Shown piece by piece: positions 12,545-26,930 of a stretch of DNA of 64,000 bases; the first letter of the stretch is position 1, and each line of letters opens with the position of its first letter. A model generated the notes under the pieces. It was not told the origin of the DNA. It was given only the letters and a program-made list of their open reading frames with translations, and searched no databases. This DNA comes from Tillus elongatus (Eukaryota; Arthropoda; Insecta; Coleoptera; Cleridae), in the NCBI GenBank assembly GCA_964006375.1, contig OZ023267.1, positions 28,270,739 through 28,334,738 of the forward strand. Reading direction: 5' to 3'. The translations under genes and the position numbers were made by a program.

Positions 12545-13231
12545 CGGTGGTATAAATAGAGGTGTATGCCCTCGAGCGACTTACAAACCCTCGGGCCGGA
12601 GGCCCTCGGGTTAGTAAAATCGTCGCTCTCGGGGCATAAACATCTATTTATACCCTTGGTACATAAATAACTATTATGTCATACTAGTTCATTATTGTGT
12701 TTTTATTGCTTAGTTACCAACTACATAATGGTGAACTTTATGCCCACGGGCCATAACGTGTACTTTATGGCCCACGCGAGCGAAACGTACACTTTTTTGT
12801 TTGACTTCTTTAATAACCTTTATTAATGAAATTACAGATAATGGAATAAAAGTAATATGCAAATATTTAATTAACATTATTTAGTCGAATTAACATAAAA
12901 TTGACAGTTCTGTAAAGATCCGGTGATAGTTAGGTTGCTTCAGCAAACGGTGATTCATGTTTCATTGTTTGGGTATGACTAGTATTACATAAATTTTTGT
13001 ATGCATCGCTGCTATAAATAGAGGTGTATGCCCTCGAGGGACTTACAAACCCTCGGGCCGGAGGCCCTCGGATTTGTAAAATCGTCAATTTTTGTATGCA
13101 TCGCTGGTATAAATAGAGGTGTATGCCCTCGAGGGACTTACAAACACTCGGGCCGGAGGCCCTCGGACTTGTAAAATCGTCGCTCTCGGGCATAAGCATC
13201 TATTTATACCCTTGGTACATAAATAACTATT
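12545..13231 (+). repeat. Repeat unit R with GC-rich palindromic blocks (copy 2)
   Basis: A block starting CTATAAATAGAGGTGTATGC and containing CCCTCGGGCCGGAGGCCC occurs at 12550-12650, 13012-13090 and 13100-13210. The GC-rich core is a strong palindrome in otherwise AT-rich DNA. Between the first two blocks, 12660-13010 parallels 9170-9345 plus 9885-10092, without the insertion at 9346-9884. Confidence 0.65.
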
Positions 13232-13359
13232 AGTGAATTTTCTTAAAAAAATTCACTAATGAGGAGATCTCAACTTTTGAATTTTGAAAAAATGTCTTCA
13301 AATAAGCGCTAATTAGGCCCCCCAGAACACATATCCGGGGTCAGTTTGAATTTTTATAT

Positions 13360-13571
<212 letters not shown>

Positions 13572-14357
13572 GTATCACACCGATAACTCAAAAAATAATG
13601 GGCCGATTTTGATTAAATTTGGTGAATAAATTCCTTTTGCAAATCGCTTGAATAAGTTCGTTAGCCAGGAAAATCTGCTCAGGTTTTCCCGGAAAATTTT
13701 GTGTTTCCTTTCGAAAAAAATTTATATCTCCCGAATTAACAAAGTAAGGGCAACCAAATTTGGTACACTGGTTTATGTCCTTATATGTAAGTTACCTACC
13801 AAAATTTAGCTCTGTATGTCAAAAGACAAAAAAGTTATAGGCATTTAAAGAAAAATAAATTGGGGTTTTCCTCAAAACGTCAAAGTTGCGTAAAACGTCA
13901 AAATCGGCAACATTTTGGCAAATAACTTGAAACTAATACGGGCTATGGAAATCAAATGTCTCAAGAAGGATCTTTTACAAACACTGAAGTCTTAGTTTCA
14001 ACCGTCATTGTCCTTCATTTTACTAAAATGTTGCCAGAAAATTCATTTGAAACAGACGCTTTCCCTGATGCTTGGCAGTAGCCTTAGCTGTAGAGTTTAT
14101 CGTTTAATGGTATATAATTTTTGTCGAATTTTCGTAAAAAATCAATAAAGCTCAATATACCCGTTATTATACAAGATTTGAAAAAAAATTGTATATATTA
14201 ATTATAGGGTGTCTTGAGCTACATCTTAAAAAAATATTTCTACAATCACAGGATGGCCCATAAGTCATTGGTGATACAAATTTTCTTTTTTTTTTTAATC
14301 AAACACGCCTTATGTTATTGCATTTTCCATCGAAATATAATGCATGCTTGTAAGAAA

Positions 14358-14680
14358 AGAAATTCTGGATGCAGCAAGTGCGTTATGGTAGCGAACTTTG
14401 ATCAAATGCTTCATATTTGAATAGCCCAATTTGCTATTAACCTATAAGGTTGACCATGAAACGAGTTTTTCCATGAACACTTTAAGTCTACTTTTGGAAA
14501 TCTTGGTACATTTTCACACAATAAAGTTTTTTTTATGAAACATGGCACATTGCTTTTACTATATAGGTTATACTTGTAACCAAAATTGATGCCTGCTTTC
14601 TTAAAAAGAAAACACACATATTTGCAATAAAAACATTTTTATGAAAATTCACTACCATAACGCACTTGCTGCGTCCAGAG
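14358..14680. repeat. 320-base unit with inverted HINE 3' ends
   Basis: It is bounded by GGATGCAGCAAGTGCGTTATGG and its inverse at the right. The same unit occurs at the matching place in the elements at 16178, 17668, 19656 and 21150. Either it is an independent short element once inserted into a HINE master copy, or the 3' end was duplicated in inverse. Confidence 0.6.
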
Positions 14681-14689
14681 TTTTTATTT

Positions 14690-15547
14690 TTCATCATAAT
14701 CTAATTAATAATGCCAACGCCTGTCAACCGTAGGCTTGGCAACCATAAAGACAGGCAGGCAACGGCACAAGGCACTGATGATAAACTAACAATAAACATA
14801 CCATATCCAACAGTATTAATATTTTAAACAAGCCATAATTAGGTAAATGCAATTTAGATATGCTTTTAAGTAAATAGCTTTTTAATATAAACCTAGTTGA
14901 ATTAAAATTATACCTGACAATCTCTATGCGATGTCTGTAAATCTGAGTTCATTGTTCTGAAATCGTAGATTACCTTGACATATGTATGTGATAACACTAA
15001 TAAAACACGTTTAAGTAGGAAATAAAATCTAATATAATAAAGTCAAAGATAACATAAGCTGCGACATTCGCCAACTGAAACATGCAAAACATGTAAATGG
15101 AATGTAAAAATGGTTCGGAATTGAAAAGAACAAGTATCTCATTGAATGCTTATATAGTCTAACTCGTTTTCATTTGAATATGTTAGGTGCAAAAACACCA
15201 TGTATATAATCATTAAATCTAAGATTAGACATAAGCGAATTGAAAAAATTATGATTAAATTCTGAAAAAATCTGTCTACAGAGCTTATAAATTAATGAAA
15301 TCAAAAAACAAACATTTCAAGCGACCACCAATACAGCTTTCATCAAGACCGATCAACGAATAATATACTTACATACGTCGCTCTTCTTTGGAGTCATAGT
15401 CTTGAAAAATCTAGAGAGATAATAATAAAAATAAACATTCATTATATAATAATAAAATTAATTTACAAATAAAATAGTAGATAAAAAGGAAACTTAATTC
15501 CCTAAATATTTAAAGACACACCCACGCACGCAGTGAATCACACATAC

Positions 15548-15550
<3 letters not shown>
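14690..15550. other. AT-rich sequence, no gene seen
   Basis: No repeat family, RNA gene or coding signature recognised; possibly unique DNA. Confidence 0.4.

Positions 15551-15552
<2 letters not shown>

Positions 15553-15606
<54 letters not shown>
15553..15606. repeat. (TA)n microsatellite
   Basis: Left edge of a HINE 3' half. Confidence 0.95.
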
Positions 15607-15611
<5 letters not shown>

Positions 15612-16078
15612 CCGTCTGATAACTCAAAAAATAATTAACCGACATGAGTGAAACTCGGCAAGTGCCTTTCTTTTATTAATGGCTTGGATGAGCTCGTTAG
15701 CCAGGAAGATCGGACGGGGTTTTTCGGAAAAATTTTGAGTTTCCTTTCAAAAAAAAAATTTTCTCCGAAAATAACAAAGATGTTTTAATATAATTTACAA
15801 TATATGTTGCCTTTGGAGATAACTTACTAACTACCAAAATTCGACTTTCTAAGTCTATAGAAAATGAGTTATTCAAATTTTAAATTTTCTTTCGAAAATT
15901 TTTTTTTCTCTAAAAATCACCAAGTTATTTTAATGAAATTTGGTGTATATCTTTCCCTAGGAAAGACCTTACTACGTACCAAAACTAAACTTTCCAAGTT
16001 TATAGAAAACTGAGTTATTCAAATTTGAAGCATTTAATAAAGATTCACTACCATAACGCACTTTCTGCGTCCAGAGTT
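15607..16078 (+). mobile_element. HINE-like element, 3' half
   Basis: It begins after the TA array with GATAACTCAAAAAATAAT and ends at CGCACTTTCTGCGTCC. The internal GAGTTATTCAAATTT segment is duplicated, a feature of a second subfamily also seen at 55641, 56389 and 60640. Confidence 0.7.
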
Positions 16079-16177
16079 CATTTTATTTTATGTGTTAGTT
16101 TATAATTTTTGTAGGTTTATTAATGATTAAATAAAGTTTATTAATAAAACGTATATTATGTTTATAGAAGTTGTTTT

Positions 16178-16295
16178 AGTGAATTTTCTTAAAAAAATTC
16201 ACTAATGAGGAGATCCCGAGTTTTGAATTTTGAAAAAATTTCTTCAAATGAGCGCTAATTAGGCCCCATTGAACACATATCCGGGGTCAGTTTCG

Positions 16296-16372
<77 letters not shown>

Positions 16373-17460
16373 ACCGATCACTCAAAAAATAATAGTTCGA
16401 TTTTCACAAAATTTGGTGAATACCTTTCTTTTGTAAGTGTCTTGGATAAGTTCGTTATCCAGGAAAATCGGCCGAGGTTTTCCCAGCAAATTTTGTGTTT
16501 TCTTTGGAAAAAAATCATATCTCCGTAAATAACAAAGTAATGTAAACCAAATTTGGTACATTGTTTTATATCGCTATGGCTAAATTACGTACCAAAATTT
16601 AGCGCGGTAGGTCGAAAGATAAAAAAGTTATGGGCATTTAAAGAAAAATAAATTGGGGTTTACCTTAAAACGTCAAAGTGACAATTTAAAACGTCAAAAT
16701 TCGCAACATTTAGGCAAAGAACTTGAATCTAATACGGGCTATGGAAAGAAAATGTCTCAAGAAGAATGTTTTACAAACCCTGAAGTCTTAGTTTTAACCG
16801 TCATTGTCCTTCATTTTACTAAATTGTTTCCAGAAAATTCATTTCAAATAGACCCTTTCTCTGATGCTTGGCAGTAGTCTTAGCTATAGAGTTTATCGTT
16901 TAATGGTATATAACTTTTGTCGAATTTTCGTAAAAAATCAATAAAGCTCAATTTATCCGTTATTCTACAAGATATGAAAAAAATGTATACATTAATTATA
17001 GTCTTGAGCTACATCTCAAATATTTCTACAATCACAGGCTGGCCCATTAGTCGTTGGTGATACAAATATTATTTTTTTTGTCGAAAACGCCTTATGTTTT
17101 TGCATTTTCCATCGAAATATAATGCATGTTTGCAAATAAAGAAATTATGGACGCAGAAAGTGCGTTATGGTTGCGAATTTTGATTAAAGGCTTCATATTT
17201 GAAAAGCTCAATTTGCTATTAACCTATAAGGTTGACCAAGAAACGGATTTTTTCGGTTACACTTTAAGTTTACTTTCGGAAATTTTTGTATGTTTTAAAA
17301 CAATAAAGCTATTTTGAGAAAACATGGCACATTGTTTTTACTATATATGTTATACTGGTAATAAAATTTGTTGCCTGCTTTCTGAAAAAAAACACACATA
17401 TTTGCTATTAAACACATTTTTATGAAAATTCACTGCCATAACGCACTTGCTGCGTCCCGA
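16178..17460 (+). mobile_element. HINE-like element, full length
   Basis: Same architecture as the element at 13232, including the internal inverted-end unit (17140-17460). It is cleanly bounded by the 5' hairpin at 16178 and the 3' hairpin CGCACTTGCTGCG ending at 17453. Confidence 0.75.
16299..16369. repeat. (TA)n microsatellite
   Basis: Core of the element at 16178-17460. Confidence 0.95.
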
Positions 17461-17667
17461 ACTTTTATTTTTCTCGAGAAGTTTTATTGTACTTTCGTTG
17501 TTGTTTAATGTTGGAGTTAATAAATTTGAAACATGTTCGGGTATCATTGATGTGTGTGTGTGTGCTTTTCTTCTGTGTTGTTTAAGGTAAGTATATCCGT
17601 TTTATGTTTTTATGTAGCACTCTGTATTTCAGAAAACCTAAAGATTAAAGAAATATACCTCTTGTAT

Positions 17668-18661
17668 TAAAAAGTCTGGACGCAGCAGATGCGTTATAAA
17701 AGTGCATTTTCATAAAAATGTTTTGGTAGCAAATATGTCTCTTTAATGCAAGCAGGCATCAATTTGGTCACCGGTATAATCTATATCGTAGAAAAAATGT
17801 GCCATACTTTATCAAAATAACTTCTTTAAAAATGTACAAAAATGTTCCTAAAACAAACTTTAAATGTTTCCGAGAAAACTCGTTTCCTAGCCGACGAACC
17901 TTAGGTTAATAGCAAATAGAGTTATTGAATTTTGAAACATTTAATGAAAATTCTCTACAAAAACGCACTTACTGCGTCTCGATTTTTTTTTACAAACATG
18001 CATCATATTTCGATGAGAAATGCTAAAAATTCAATGAGGAATGTTCAAAAAAATTGTAGGTATCACCAACGACTTATGGGTCACCGTCTGATTGCCAAAA
18101 TAATTTTATAAGATGCAGCTCAAGACACCCTATAAGTAACGTAGACGATTTGTTTTCGTATCTTGCATAATAACAATTATATTGAGCTTTACCGTATAAA
18201 AATCCGTCACTCTGTATATATGTAAACAGAATGTAAACCCGGATATGGATTGTAGGGGGCCTAGTTTGGGCTCACTTGAAGAACTCTTTTTAGAATTCCG
18301 CGGTCTCCTCTTTGACGAATTTTTTCTACGAAAATTAGATAAAAATTATAGATCGCTAAACCAGAAACTGAACTAAAACTACTGCCAAAGCATCAGAGAA
18401 AGTGTCTATTTGAAATGAATTTTCTGCAAATATTTTATTAAAATTAAGGGCATTGATTGTTGAAGCTGAAACTTAAGGGTTTGCAGAACACTCTTTATAT
18501 AATCCGTATTTCTTTCATGTTCTTTGTCTAAATGTTTCCAGTTTTGACGTTTTAAATCGCGACTTTTACGTTTTGAGGAAAACCCCATTTTGTTTCTTTT
18601 AAATGCCTCTAACTTTTTTGTCTTTAAACTTACAGACATATATGTTTGTAAATGGTTTACC

Positions 18662-18740
<79 letters not shown>

Positions 18741-18861
18741 GTAACTGACCCTGGATATGTGTTCCAAGGAGCCTAGTTCCGCTCGTTTGAAGAAATTTTT
18801 TCTAAATTCAAAAGTCGGGATCTCCTCATTATAGTGAATTTTTTTAAAGAATATTCACTAA
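17668..18861 (-). mobile_element. HINE-like element, diverged, with internal duplication of its 5' end
   Basis: The 3' hairpin is at the left (17672-17690) and the terminal 5' hairpin at 18835-18861. A second, internal copy of the 5' block lies at 18225-18345 without a complete hairpin, so the copy is a composite of two elements or carries a partial duplication. Confidence 0.65.
18664..18736. repeat. (TA)n microsatellite
   Basis: Core of the preceding composite. Confidence 0.95.
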
Positions 18862-19019
18862 AACAAGCACTTGTGAAGTCACGAGAAAAGTATACGACTG
18901 TATTACATATGGAACAGTTTCACTAAGTTAGGGCAAAAATTAACAACCAGATATGCTATTCAAATCGAATTAAGTCTTTAAACTTTCAGTTCCTCTTTAT
19001 TAAATTATTTTTTATACAA

Positions 19020-19185
19020 AAACTGGATAAAAAATTCATCGGAATAACCACACTCTGATTAGATAACGGTAAAGTGAAATGAGACTAAAAAAATGATAAA
19101 AAGTAAAGTCACTAACTAGGATTAGAACACGTCATGTAGGAATCGATTATCCAGGGCTTAGCCCACTTGGCTACAATCGACATGT
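19020..19185 (-). repeat. tRNA-like SINE head or tRNA pseudogene
   Basis: On the - strand, TAGCCAAGTGGGCTAAG (box A-like) is followed 40 bases on by GTGTTCTAATCC (box B-like), the spacing of a tRNA. The arms do not fold into a complete modern tRNA. The T-rich tail region (19020-19110) may be a SINE body. Confidence 0.5.
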
Positions 19186-19369
19186 ATGTACTAACAGGTA
19201 TATCCCCTAGTACATGTTAATTGTTTAACGTCTTTACATTTTACACATTTGGCTTACAGTGGATTTTTTGCTCGTTTTTTTTAAAGAAATGAAGGGAGAT
19301 AACGACACAGATCTAGGAGCTTGTTACACATTTTGTGTCGTATTTTTCAATCACATTTTTGTTTGCAGA

Positions 19370-19655
19370 AACTGATTCGATTGAGTGGACTAAAACGGAT
19401 CATCCAACGGACTAATAAGGAAAAATACATGCCACGTTTATAATGTTGCAGGTACATTCGTTTTGTAAATAAAAATTAAATTTTCGGTAAATTTGCAGAT
19501 TAGCACACGGAGGCTTTTTAGAAAAGAAAATTCAAAAAGATGCTTATATCTCCTTCTGGATGCACAAACCACAAGAAATATTGCTTGAAAAGAGCCCCCA
19601 AGAAAGTTACGGGACCAGGAGTGAATAGGGGTGCTGGGCGGGAAAGAAGATAAAA
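19370..19655 (+). repeat. Dispersed repeat S, copy 1
   Basis: The block with GACTAAAACGGATCATCCAA and the following AAGGAAAAATACATGCC recurs at 23110-23230 and 27400-27490. Unknown family; possibly an internal part of a longer HINE relative, since a HINE 3' end adjoins each copy. Confidence 0.5.
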
Positions 19656-20090
19656 ACTCTGGACGCAGCAAGTGCGTTATGGTAGTGAATTTTCATAAAA
19701 ATGTTTTTATTGCAAATATGTGTATTTTCTTTTTAAGAAAGCAGGCATCAATTTTGGTTACCAGTATAACCTATATAGTAAAAACAATGTGCCATGTTTC
19801 ATAAAAATAACTTTATTGTGTGAAAATGTACAAAAATTTCCATAAGTAAACTTAGTGTTCCCGAAAAAACTCGTTTCTTGGTCAACCTTATGGGTTAATA
19901 GCAAATTGGGCTATTCAAATATGAAGCATTTCATCAAAATTCGCTACCATAACGCACTTGCTGCATCCAGAATTTCTTTTCTTACAAACATGCATTATAT
20001 TTCGATGGAAAATGCAAAAATGCAATAACATAAGGCGTGTTTGATTAAAAAAAAAAAGAACATTTGTATCACCAACGACTTATGGGCCAG
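19656..20090 (-). mobile_element. HINE-like element, 3' part, cut by assembly gap
   Basis: It follows the element at 21150-22470 from its 3' end through the 320-base unit to the ACGACTTATGGGCCAG block, where the N run begins. Confidence 0.7.
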
Positions 20091-20290
20091 NNNNNNNNNN
20101 NNNNNNNNNNNNNNNNNNNNNNNNNNNNNNNNNNNNNNNNNNNNNNNNNNNNNNNNNNNNNNNNNNNNNNNNNNNNNNNNNNNNNNNNNNNNNNNNNNNN
20201 NNNNNNNNNNNNNNNNNNNNNNNNNNNNNNNNNNNNNNNNNNNNNNNNNNNNNNNNNNNNNNNNNNNNNNNNNNNNNNNNNNNNNNNNNN
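20091..20290. other. Assembly gap (200 N)
   Basis: Exactly 200 Ns, likely a scaffold join of unknown true length. The flanks belong to repeats, so the order across the gap is uncertain. Confidence 0.98.
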
Positions 20291-20345
20291 AAATTTGGTT
20301 AATAGTACAAACAATGTACCGTATTTCATCAAAATAACTTTATTG

Positions 20346-20695
20346 TTAGAGCCTCGGTGCTTCAGTGGTAAGAACGTGTATCTCTGAGCCGAGGGGTACG
20401 GGGTTCGATTGCCAGGGTTTCCATTTCACTTTTTCAGTACATACTGTACAATTAACATCAGCCGAGGTTGTGGCATTATATTTCAGCAAGTTGAATGTCC
20501 GCACGTTCCGCCCTTCGGAAGGGGCGTAAAGTCGTCGGTCCCGGGTCCATGAGATGTTGGATACGTTAAAGATCCCTACCCTCTTTACAAAAAGGCAGGG
20601 GTTCAGCAAAATTTCCAGTATAGTGAAGTGAAACTGCCCCCTGGCGTCGGTGACTGGCCATAGTCGCGGAAATAGACCAACGTTAAAGAAAACAA
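20346..20695 (+). mobile_element. tRNA-derived SINE, full length
   Basis: The head has a box A-like segment (CTTCAGTGGTAAGA) and box B GGTTCGATTGCC, the RNA polymerase III promoter layout of tRNA-derived SINEs. A GC-richer body contains TTCCGCCCTTCGGA and CACGTTAAAGATCCCTACC-type segments, and the 3' end reads CGTTAAAGAAAAC. Further full copies lie at 23433 and 44124. Confidence 0.85.
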
Positions 20696-21148
20696 ACTTT
20701 ATTGTTTGAAAAAGTGCAAACATTTTCCGAAAATAAACTAAGAAAGGTCGCAAAAAAACTGGTCTGCTACGCCTCGCCAACGAACCTGTTCAAGCTATTT
20801 ACACACTTGCCAAAATATAATTATTTACAAGCAACGTATTGATAAAAGTTCCAAAATTTTTTCATGAAAACTTGCAAACAATTTCTTTCACAAACATTAG
20901 CCCCCTTTTTTTTTACAAAAATTGGTTTCAGTAACTTAATTTTTTTTTCAACAAAATTCGAAACCATTTTTTACGATAACTTACTAAACATTATTATTAA
21001 ATACCAACCCTTCACAGAAATATTACAAAAAATGATCTCTACGGAAACATTACAAAATTTCTGCAACACAAACTGAATATTTTTACACGAAACTTTGCTA
21101 AAAAAATACATGAAATTCAAATTATATACCTAACCTGTAATAAAAAAC
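20696..21148. other. AT-rich sequence, no gene seen
   Basis: It starts with HINE-like fragments (AAAGTGCAAACATTTTCC) and continues as unassigned A/T-rich sequence. Confidence 0.35.
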
Positions 21149-21149
21149 T

Positions 21150-22470
<1,321 letters not shown>

Positions 22471-22904
22471 AAAAGTGAAATGTGAGCGAAAAGTGCGAAT
22501 AAACCAGCTTACTTAGACCTCTAGAATCTGTCTTTATTCTATTTTGCAGCTATACCTCTTTAAAATACTTTATTCGGCCCAGGACCCCTAAATTTACCGC
22601 AGGTCCCGTAACTTTCTTCCGGGTTGTTCCCAAGAAACTTTTCTTGTTTATATTGTTCTTGTTTATTATTATGCATTGAGGGTGGTTGTATGCATGCATA
22701 AGGGGAAGGGAAACCTCTGCGACAAAGCAGCGTACCAAGATTTTCAATTTATGTTTAAATTATTACCTCATTTGATTGGTTTAAAATATTTTTCCAAAAA
22801 TGAATTTTAGGTTGCCTTGTTTGTCAGTCTTACATAGAGAGCTACAATATTTTATCTTTTTCAAAAAGTGTCGATACAGCATCAGTAAATAAGTGTTAAA
22901 AAAT
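22471..22904. repeat. Dispersed repeat T and unassigned sequence
   Basis: 22750-22855 is the inverse of 63895-64000. 22565-22650 resembles the inverse of 19575-19630. No gene seen. Confidence 0.45.
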
Positions 22905-23850
22905 GTCTGGGTGCAGCACATTATGGTAGAGAGTTTTTGTAAAAATATTTGAAATCCGATAACTCAATTTTCTATTAAGCTAGAATCTTCAATTTTGAAC
23001 AATAGTAACACCTATTTAAACGCAGAGTGGGTACTAAATTAAAGAGAAATAACATAGTGAGCTTCGCGAATAAGTACACGTTGGTTTTAAAAAACATTTT
23101 TTGTTGTTCTCTTTGCGAAAACTAGTTCGATTGGGTTGACTAAAACAAAACCATCCAAGCAATTAAAAGGAAAAATACCTGCCATATTTATGATTTGGCA
23201 GGTACATTCCCTTTGTAAATAATAAAGTTTTTTCTAGAAAAGTTTTGTGACTTTGATGAAATTTGTAACACAATTTTTTTAAACAGACTTGCAGCACTTA
23301 CATTATATCTGTACCAAACTATAATTTTCTAGCTCCATAGAAAATAGAAACTTTTTAAAATAATCGCTAACTGGGACCTCTAAAACCGGTCCCCCAGGTT
23401 CATTTAAATTTAAAGAATTAGTTCTAATAATAAGAACCTCGGTGGTTCAGAGGTAAGAACGTGTGCCTCTGAACCGAAGGGTACTGGGTTCGATCCCAGG
23501 GTTCTCCTTTCACTTTTTCAGAACAAACTGTAAAATTAACATCAACCGAGGTTCTGGCATTGTATTCGAGCAAGTTGAATGTCTGCACGTTCCGCCCTGC
23601 GTCGGTCCCGTGTCCATGCGATGTTGGGCACGTTAAAGATCCATACCCTCCTTACAGAAAGGCAGGGGTTCGGCAAAATTTTCAGGATAGTGAGGTGAAA
23701 CTGCTCCCTGGCGTCGGTGATTGGCCATAGTCACGGAAATAGGCCGACGTTAAAGAAACAAAACAATTCTAATAATATACCTTACTATTAGTGTACAATT
23801 CTAATGAAAATTCACTACTATAATGCACTTGCTGCGTCCCAAACATATTT
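22905..23850. mobile_element. HINE 3' ends facing outward around repeat S and a SINE
   Basis: The left end is a degraded reverse 3' end (GGGTGCAGCACATTATGGTA) and the right end a forward 3' end (TGCACTTGCTGCGTCCC). Repeat S (23110-23400) and a SINE lie between. Confidence 0.5.
23433..23764 (+). mobile_element. tRNA-derived SINE, nearly full length
   Basis: Box A-like GTTCAGAGGTAAGA and box B GGTTCGATCCC are intact. It lacks about 20 bases after TTCCGCCCT compared with the copy at 44124. Confidence 0.85.
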
Positions 23851-23859
23851 TTTTTATTT

Positions 23860-24699
23860 GTGGTAAAATATTTTAGCTAAGGGCCTTTAAAAACCAAAAA
23901 AAAGAGGTTTAGTTTGTACCCCGCTTGACACTACTCGTTGTTGTAATAGCTTGGTACCCCAAAGATTAGAGACATACTTAAGAGAAGAGAAGAGGTCAAC
24001 CAAGAAGAAAGCTTTTGCAGAACTTGGCTTAATTGACGAAGTCAGAAAACATCAAGAAGATATTAGGGTTTTCTGGAAACAGATGTTAATATTGCGAAGA
24101 CAGAGCGACATCGCATTTAGACTGTGATGATCATTTTAATCATTTTAATTTTAGGTAATACAAAATTAATTTTCATAGTGTGTTATGGTGTGCAACAAAG
24201 TGACCTTGACTTATCTACTCTGAATTTTTATTACACATTTGTACAACGATAATTTAGGTATCATATTTTAATAAAAAAACTTTGATATATCCGACAACAG
24301 GTGATCATTGAATTAATAGATTAGCGTGATTTGTACACGGAGGTTGTTATTATGTAACCAAAGTATAGCCAATATTAAAAATAATTTGTTTTTTTATTAA
24401 ACGCCGCACTGAAATATGTGTCTTATATGTATATTTTAAGTTTATCTTGATCTGTATCAGTAGTAATTGACCACATGTATGCATTATATGATCTGAATAT
24501 TTGTAGTAAAAACACCTCAAAAAGGATCTTACTAAATCAGGCGTGACATTGTATTTAGATGATAAAATTAACAGCGTTAAATTAATAATTTACATAATTG
24601 ATTGTAGATATTGTTAAAAAATAATAGTGTTGGTCGTCACGTGGCAAATTGTTGTCTCAGATATACGTACAACAAAAAATTCTGGTTTTTCAGGATTAA
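23860..24699. other. AT-rich sequence, no gene seen
   Basis: No convincing coding or RNA signal. Confidence 0.35.
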
Positions 24700-24888
24700 A
24701 AATGTCTGGATGCAGCAAGTACGTTATGGTAGTGAATTTTGATGGAAATGATCTTTTTTCATTTTTTTTAGAAGAACTATAATATATGAACCGCAAAAAT
24801 GTTATTTGTTTAAAATGTTTAACAAAATTTGCATAGCACACAAATATTTTGGTCTTGTGCCCTCCCGTGACCTTCAGCGGCATCAAAC

Positions 24889-24891
<3 letters not shown>

Positions 24892-24972
<81 letters not shown>
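24892..24972. repeat. (TA)n microsatellite
   Basis: Left flank of the MITE. Confidence 0.95.
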
Positions 24973-24974
<2 letters not shown>

Positions 24975-24975
24975 A

Positions 24976-25729
24976 CAGGGTGTTTCATAATAAGAAGTCA
25001 ATATTGCAGAGAATGAATCTATGAGTGATTCTAAGAAAAAAAGTTTAAATGAACATAGGTCCATTTTCCCTTTGTGTCAGAGATACAGAGTGATAAAAAA
25101 ATCCTTTTTTTTTATTTTTATTTGTATAACTCAGAATGGCCATTGAATATTTCTGTGAAACTTGGTGAGGGCGAATTAGGTCTATCAAGTTGACAACAGC
25201 CAATTAATATGTACCATACCTAATTCAGTTCTGTTAGTTTTTAAATTTGTTATTGGATAATGTTTTCTTATTTTAATATATATTAAAAAAAATCCCTAAA
25301 ATGGAAAAAAAAATTTATTTTCTTTCCATAAAAACGCTTAACGTTGCGAAAAAAAATCAAGAGATCTTTTTTTCAAAAATAAGTAGTAATGTGAAAATGA
25401 CCTTCATTTTTAGAAAAAGCAGCGGCATATTATCCTTTTTATTCAACATATTTAGGGCCACCTCAATGGGGGCGCCACTAGTCAAATTAAAAAATTTCTT
25501 TTCCCCCTCCAAGATGTGCATCTACACCGAATTCAACCTCACAAAGTCTCATAAAAATATTCAAGGGTTGTACTGAATTATATTTAGAAAAGAAAATAAA
25601 AAAAGGATTTTTTGATTACCTGTATATCGGACAGAAAGCGAAAAATAAGCGAATTCATATAATTATTTTTTTCATAAAATCATCCATAGATGAATTGAAA
25701 AATATTGAAATCTTATTATGAAACACCCT
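24976..25729. mobile_element. MITE with AGGGTGTTTCATAATAAGA terminal inverted repeats
   Basis: Inverted termini of about 55 bases (24976-25030 versus 25675-25729), highly similar at the outer 28. TA lies on both sides, consistent with a TA target. The terminal word resembles that of the foldback element at 3119. Interior ORFs are short and unrecognised. Confidence 0.75.
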
Positions 25730-25734
25730 ATATA

Positions 25735-25905
<171 letters not shown>

Positions 25906-26210
25906 GGACGATTTTAATCAAATTTGGCACGTACCTTCCTTTCGAAAGTGGCTTGGAAAAGTTCGTTAGCCAGGAAAATCGGACCAGGCTTTCCGGGAAC
26001 ATTTTGAGTTTTTTCTAAAAAACAATTTATCCCAAAAAATGAAAAATCTATAGTAACCAAATTGGATGGGTAGGTTTATGATATAAAAAGTAAACTATAC
26101 ACCAAATTTTGATTTATATGTTACAAGGAAAAAAGTTATAAAACATATTTGGTTACAGATCATTTCTATGGAAATTCACTACAATAACGCACTTGCTGCG
26201 TCCAGATTTT

Positions 26211-26930
26211 TTTCCTTTAAAAAAAATAATAAGTATTTTCTCGGAAACCGATGTAGATAGGTATAGGAAACTATTAAGAAAAAAATGATCATAAAGAAAT
26301 TGGAATTCTAAAAATAAAATAATATACACAGGATTTCCCATTAAAAGTAAGAAAGTTGTTACTACTTTTGAGTAGAAGCGACAACACCGCCAAAATGAAA
26401 ATATTTTAGAAAGCCAGGTCGTGTCTATTTAAGGCAGTATTCAAATTTTCACATTAATAACATACATAAAACATACTACCCGAAACAACAATCGTGAAAT
26501 CTCGGCCACAATTATCGCAAAATTAAACATTTTCGAAGTGATTGTTATTTAACTAGGGAATCCAAAATGTTTTTAATATACACTATATTTGTCGCTTGAT
26601 GAACGGCTCCAAATTCAGTTTTAGACGGAAAGCGTAGCATAATCTAGTGGAAATAGAAACAAAATCAAATCAAGTCTCTATAAAAATGATTTTAAAATCT
26701 TTTGTTCCTTTATCTTTAAACTTAAACATAAGACGTCGTATAAGGTCGAAATAGTCGTTGAATATGTTTCGAGTGACAATTCAAATAATTCTTAAATTAA
26801 TTTTTACGTTTACTTTTAATATAATGTAATATATCCCAGGCATGAAGCCGGTGTCAAATATCATGTAAACAAAACGTTAGTTAACGTATCTCTAGGCATC
26901 TCAGTAGTAGCGTGCTTGTCGTCCATGCTT
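26211..26930. other. AT-rich sequence, no gene seen
   Basis: No feature recognised. Confidence 0.35.

Noticed and set aside
20041..20387. ORFs across the N run
   Set aside because: They are only open because Ns cannot be read as stops.
20351..20425. A functional tRNA gene
   Set aside because: Box A and B are present, but the cloverleaf is not complete and the SINE body follows directly; the same head recurs in other SINE copies.
20346..20780. A 144-residue - strand ORF, and the similar one at 44043-44483
   Set aside because: Both lie antisense across SINE copies and match each other only because the SINEs match; no protein family is recognised.
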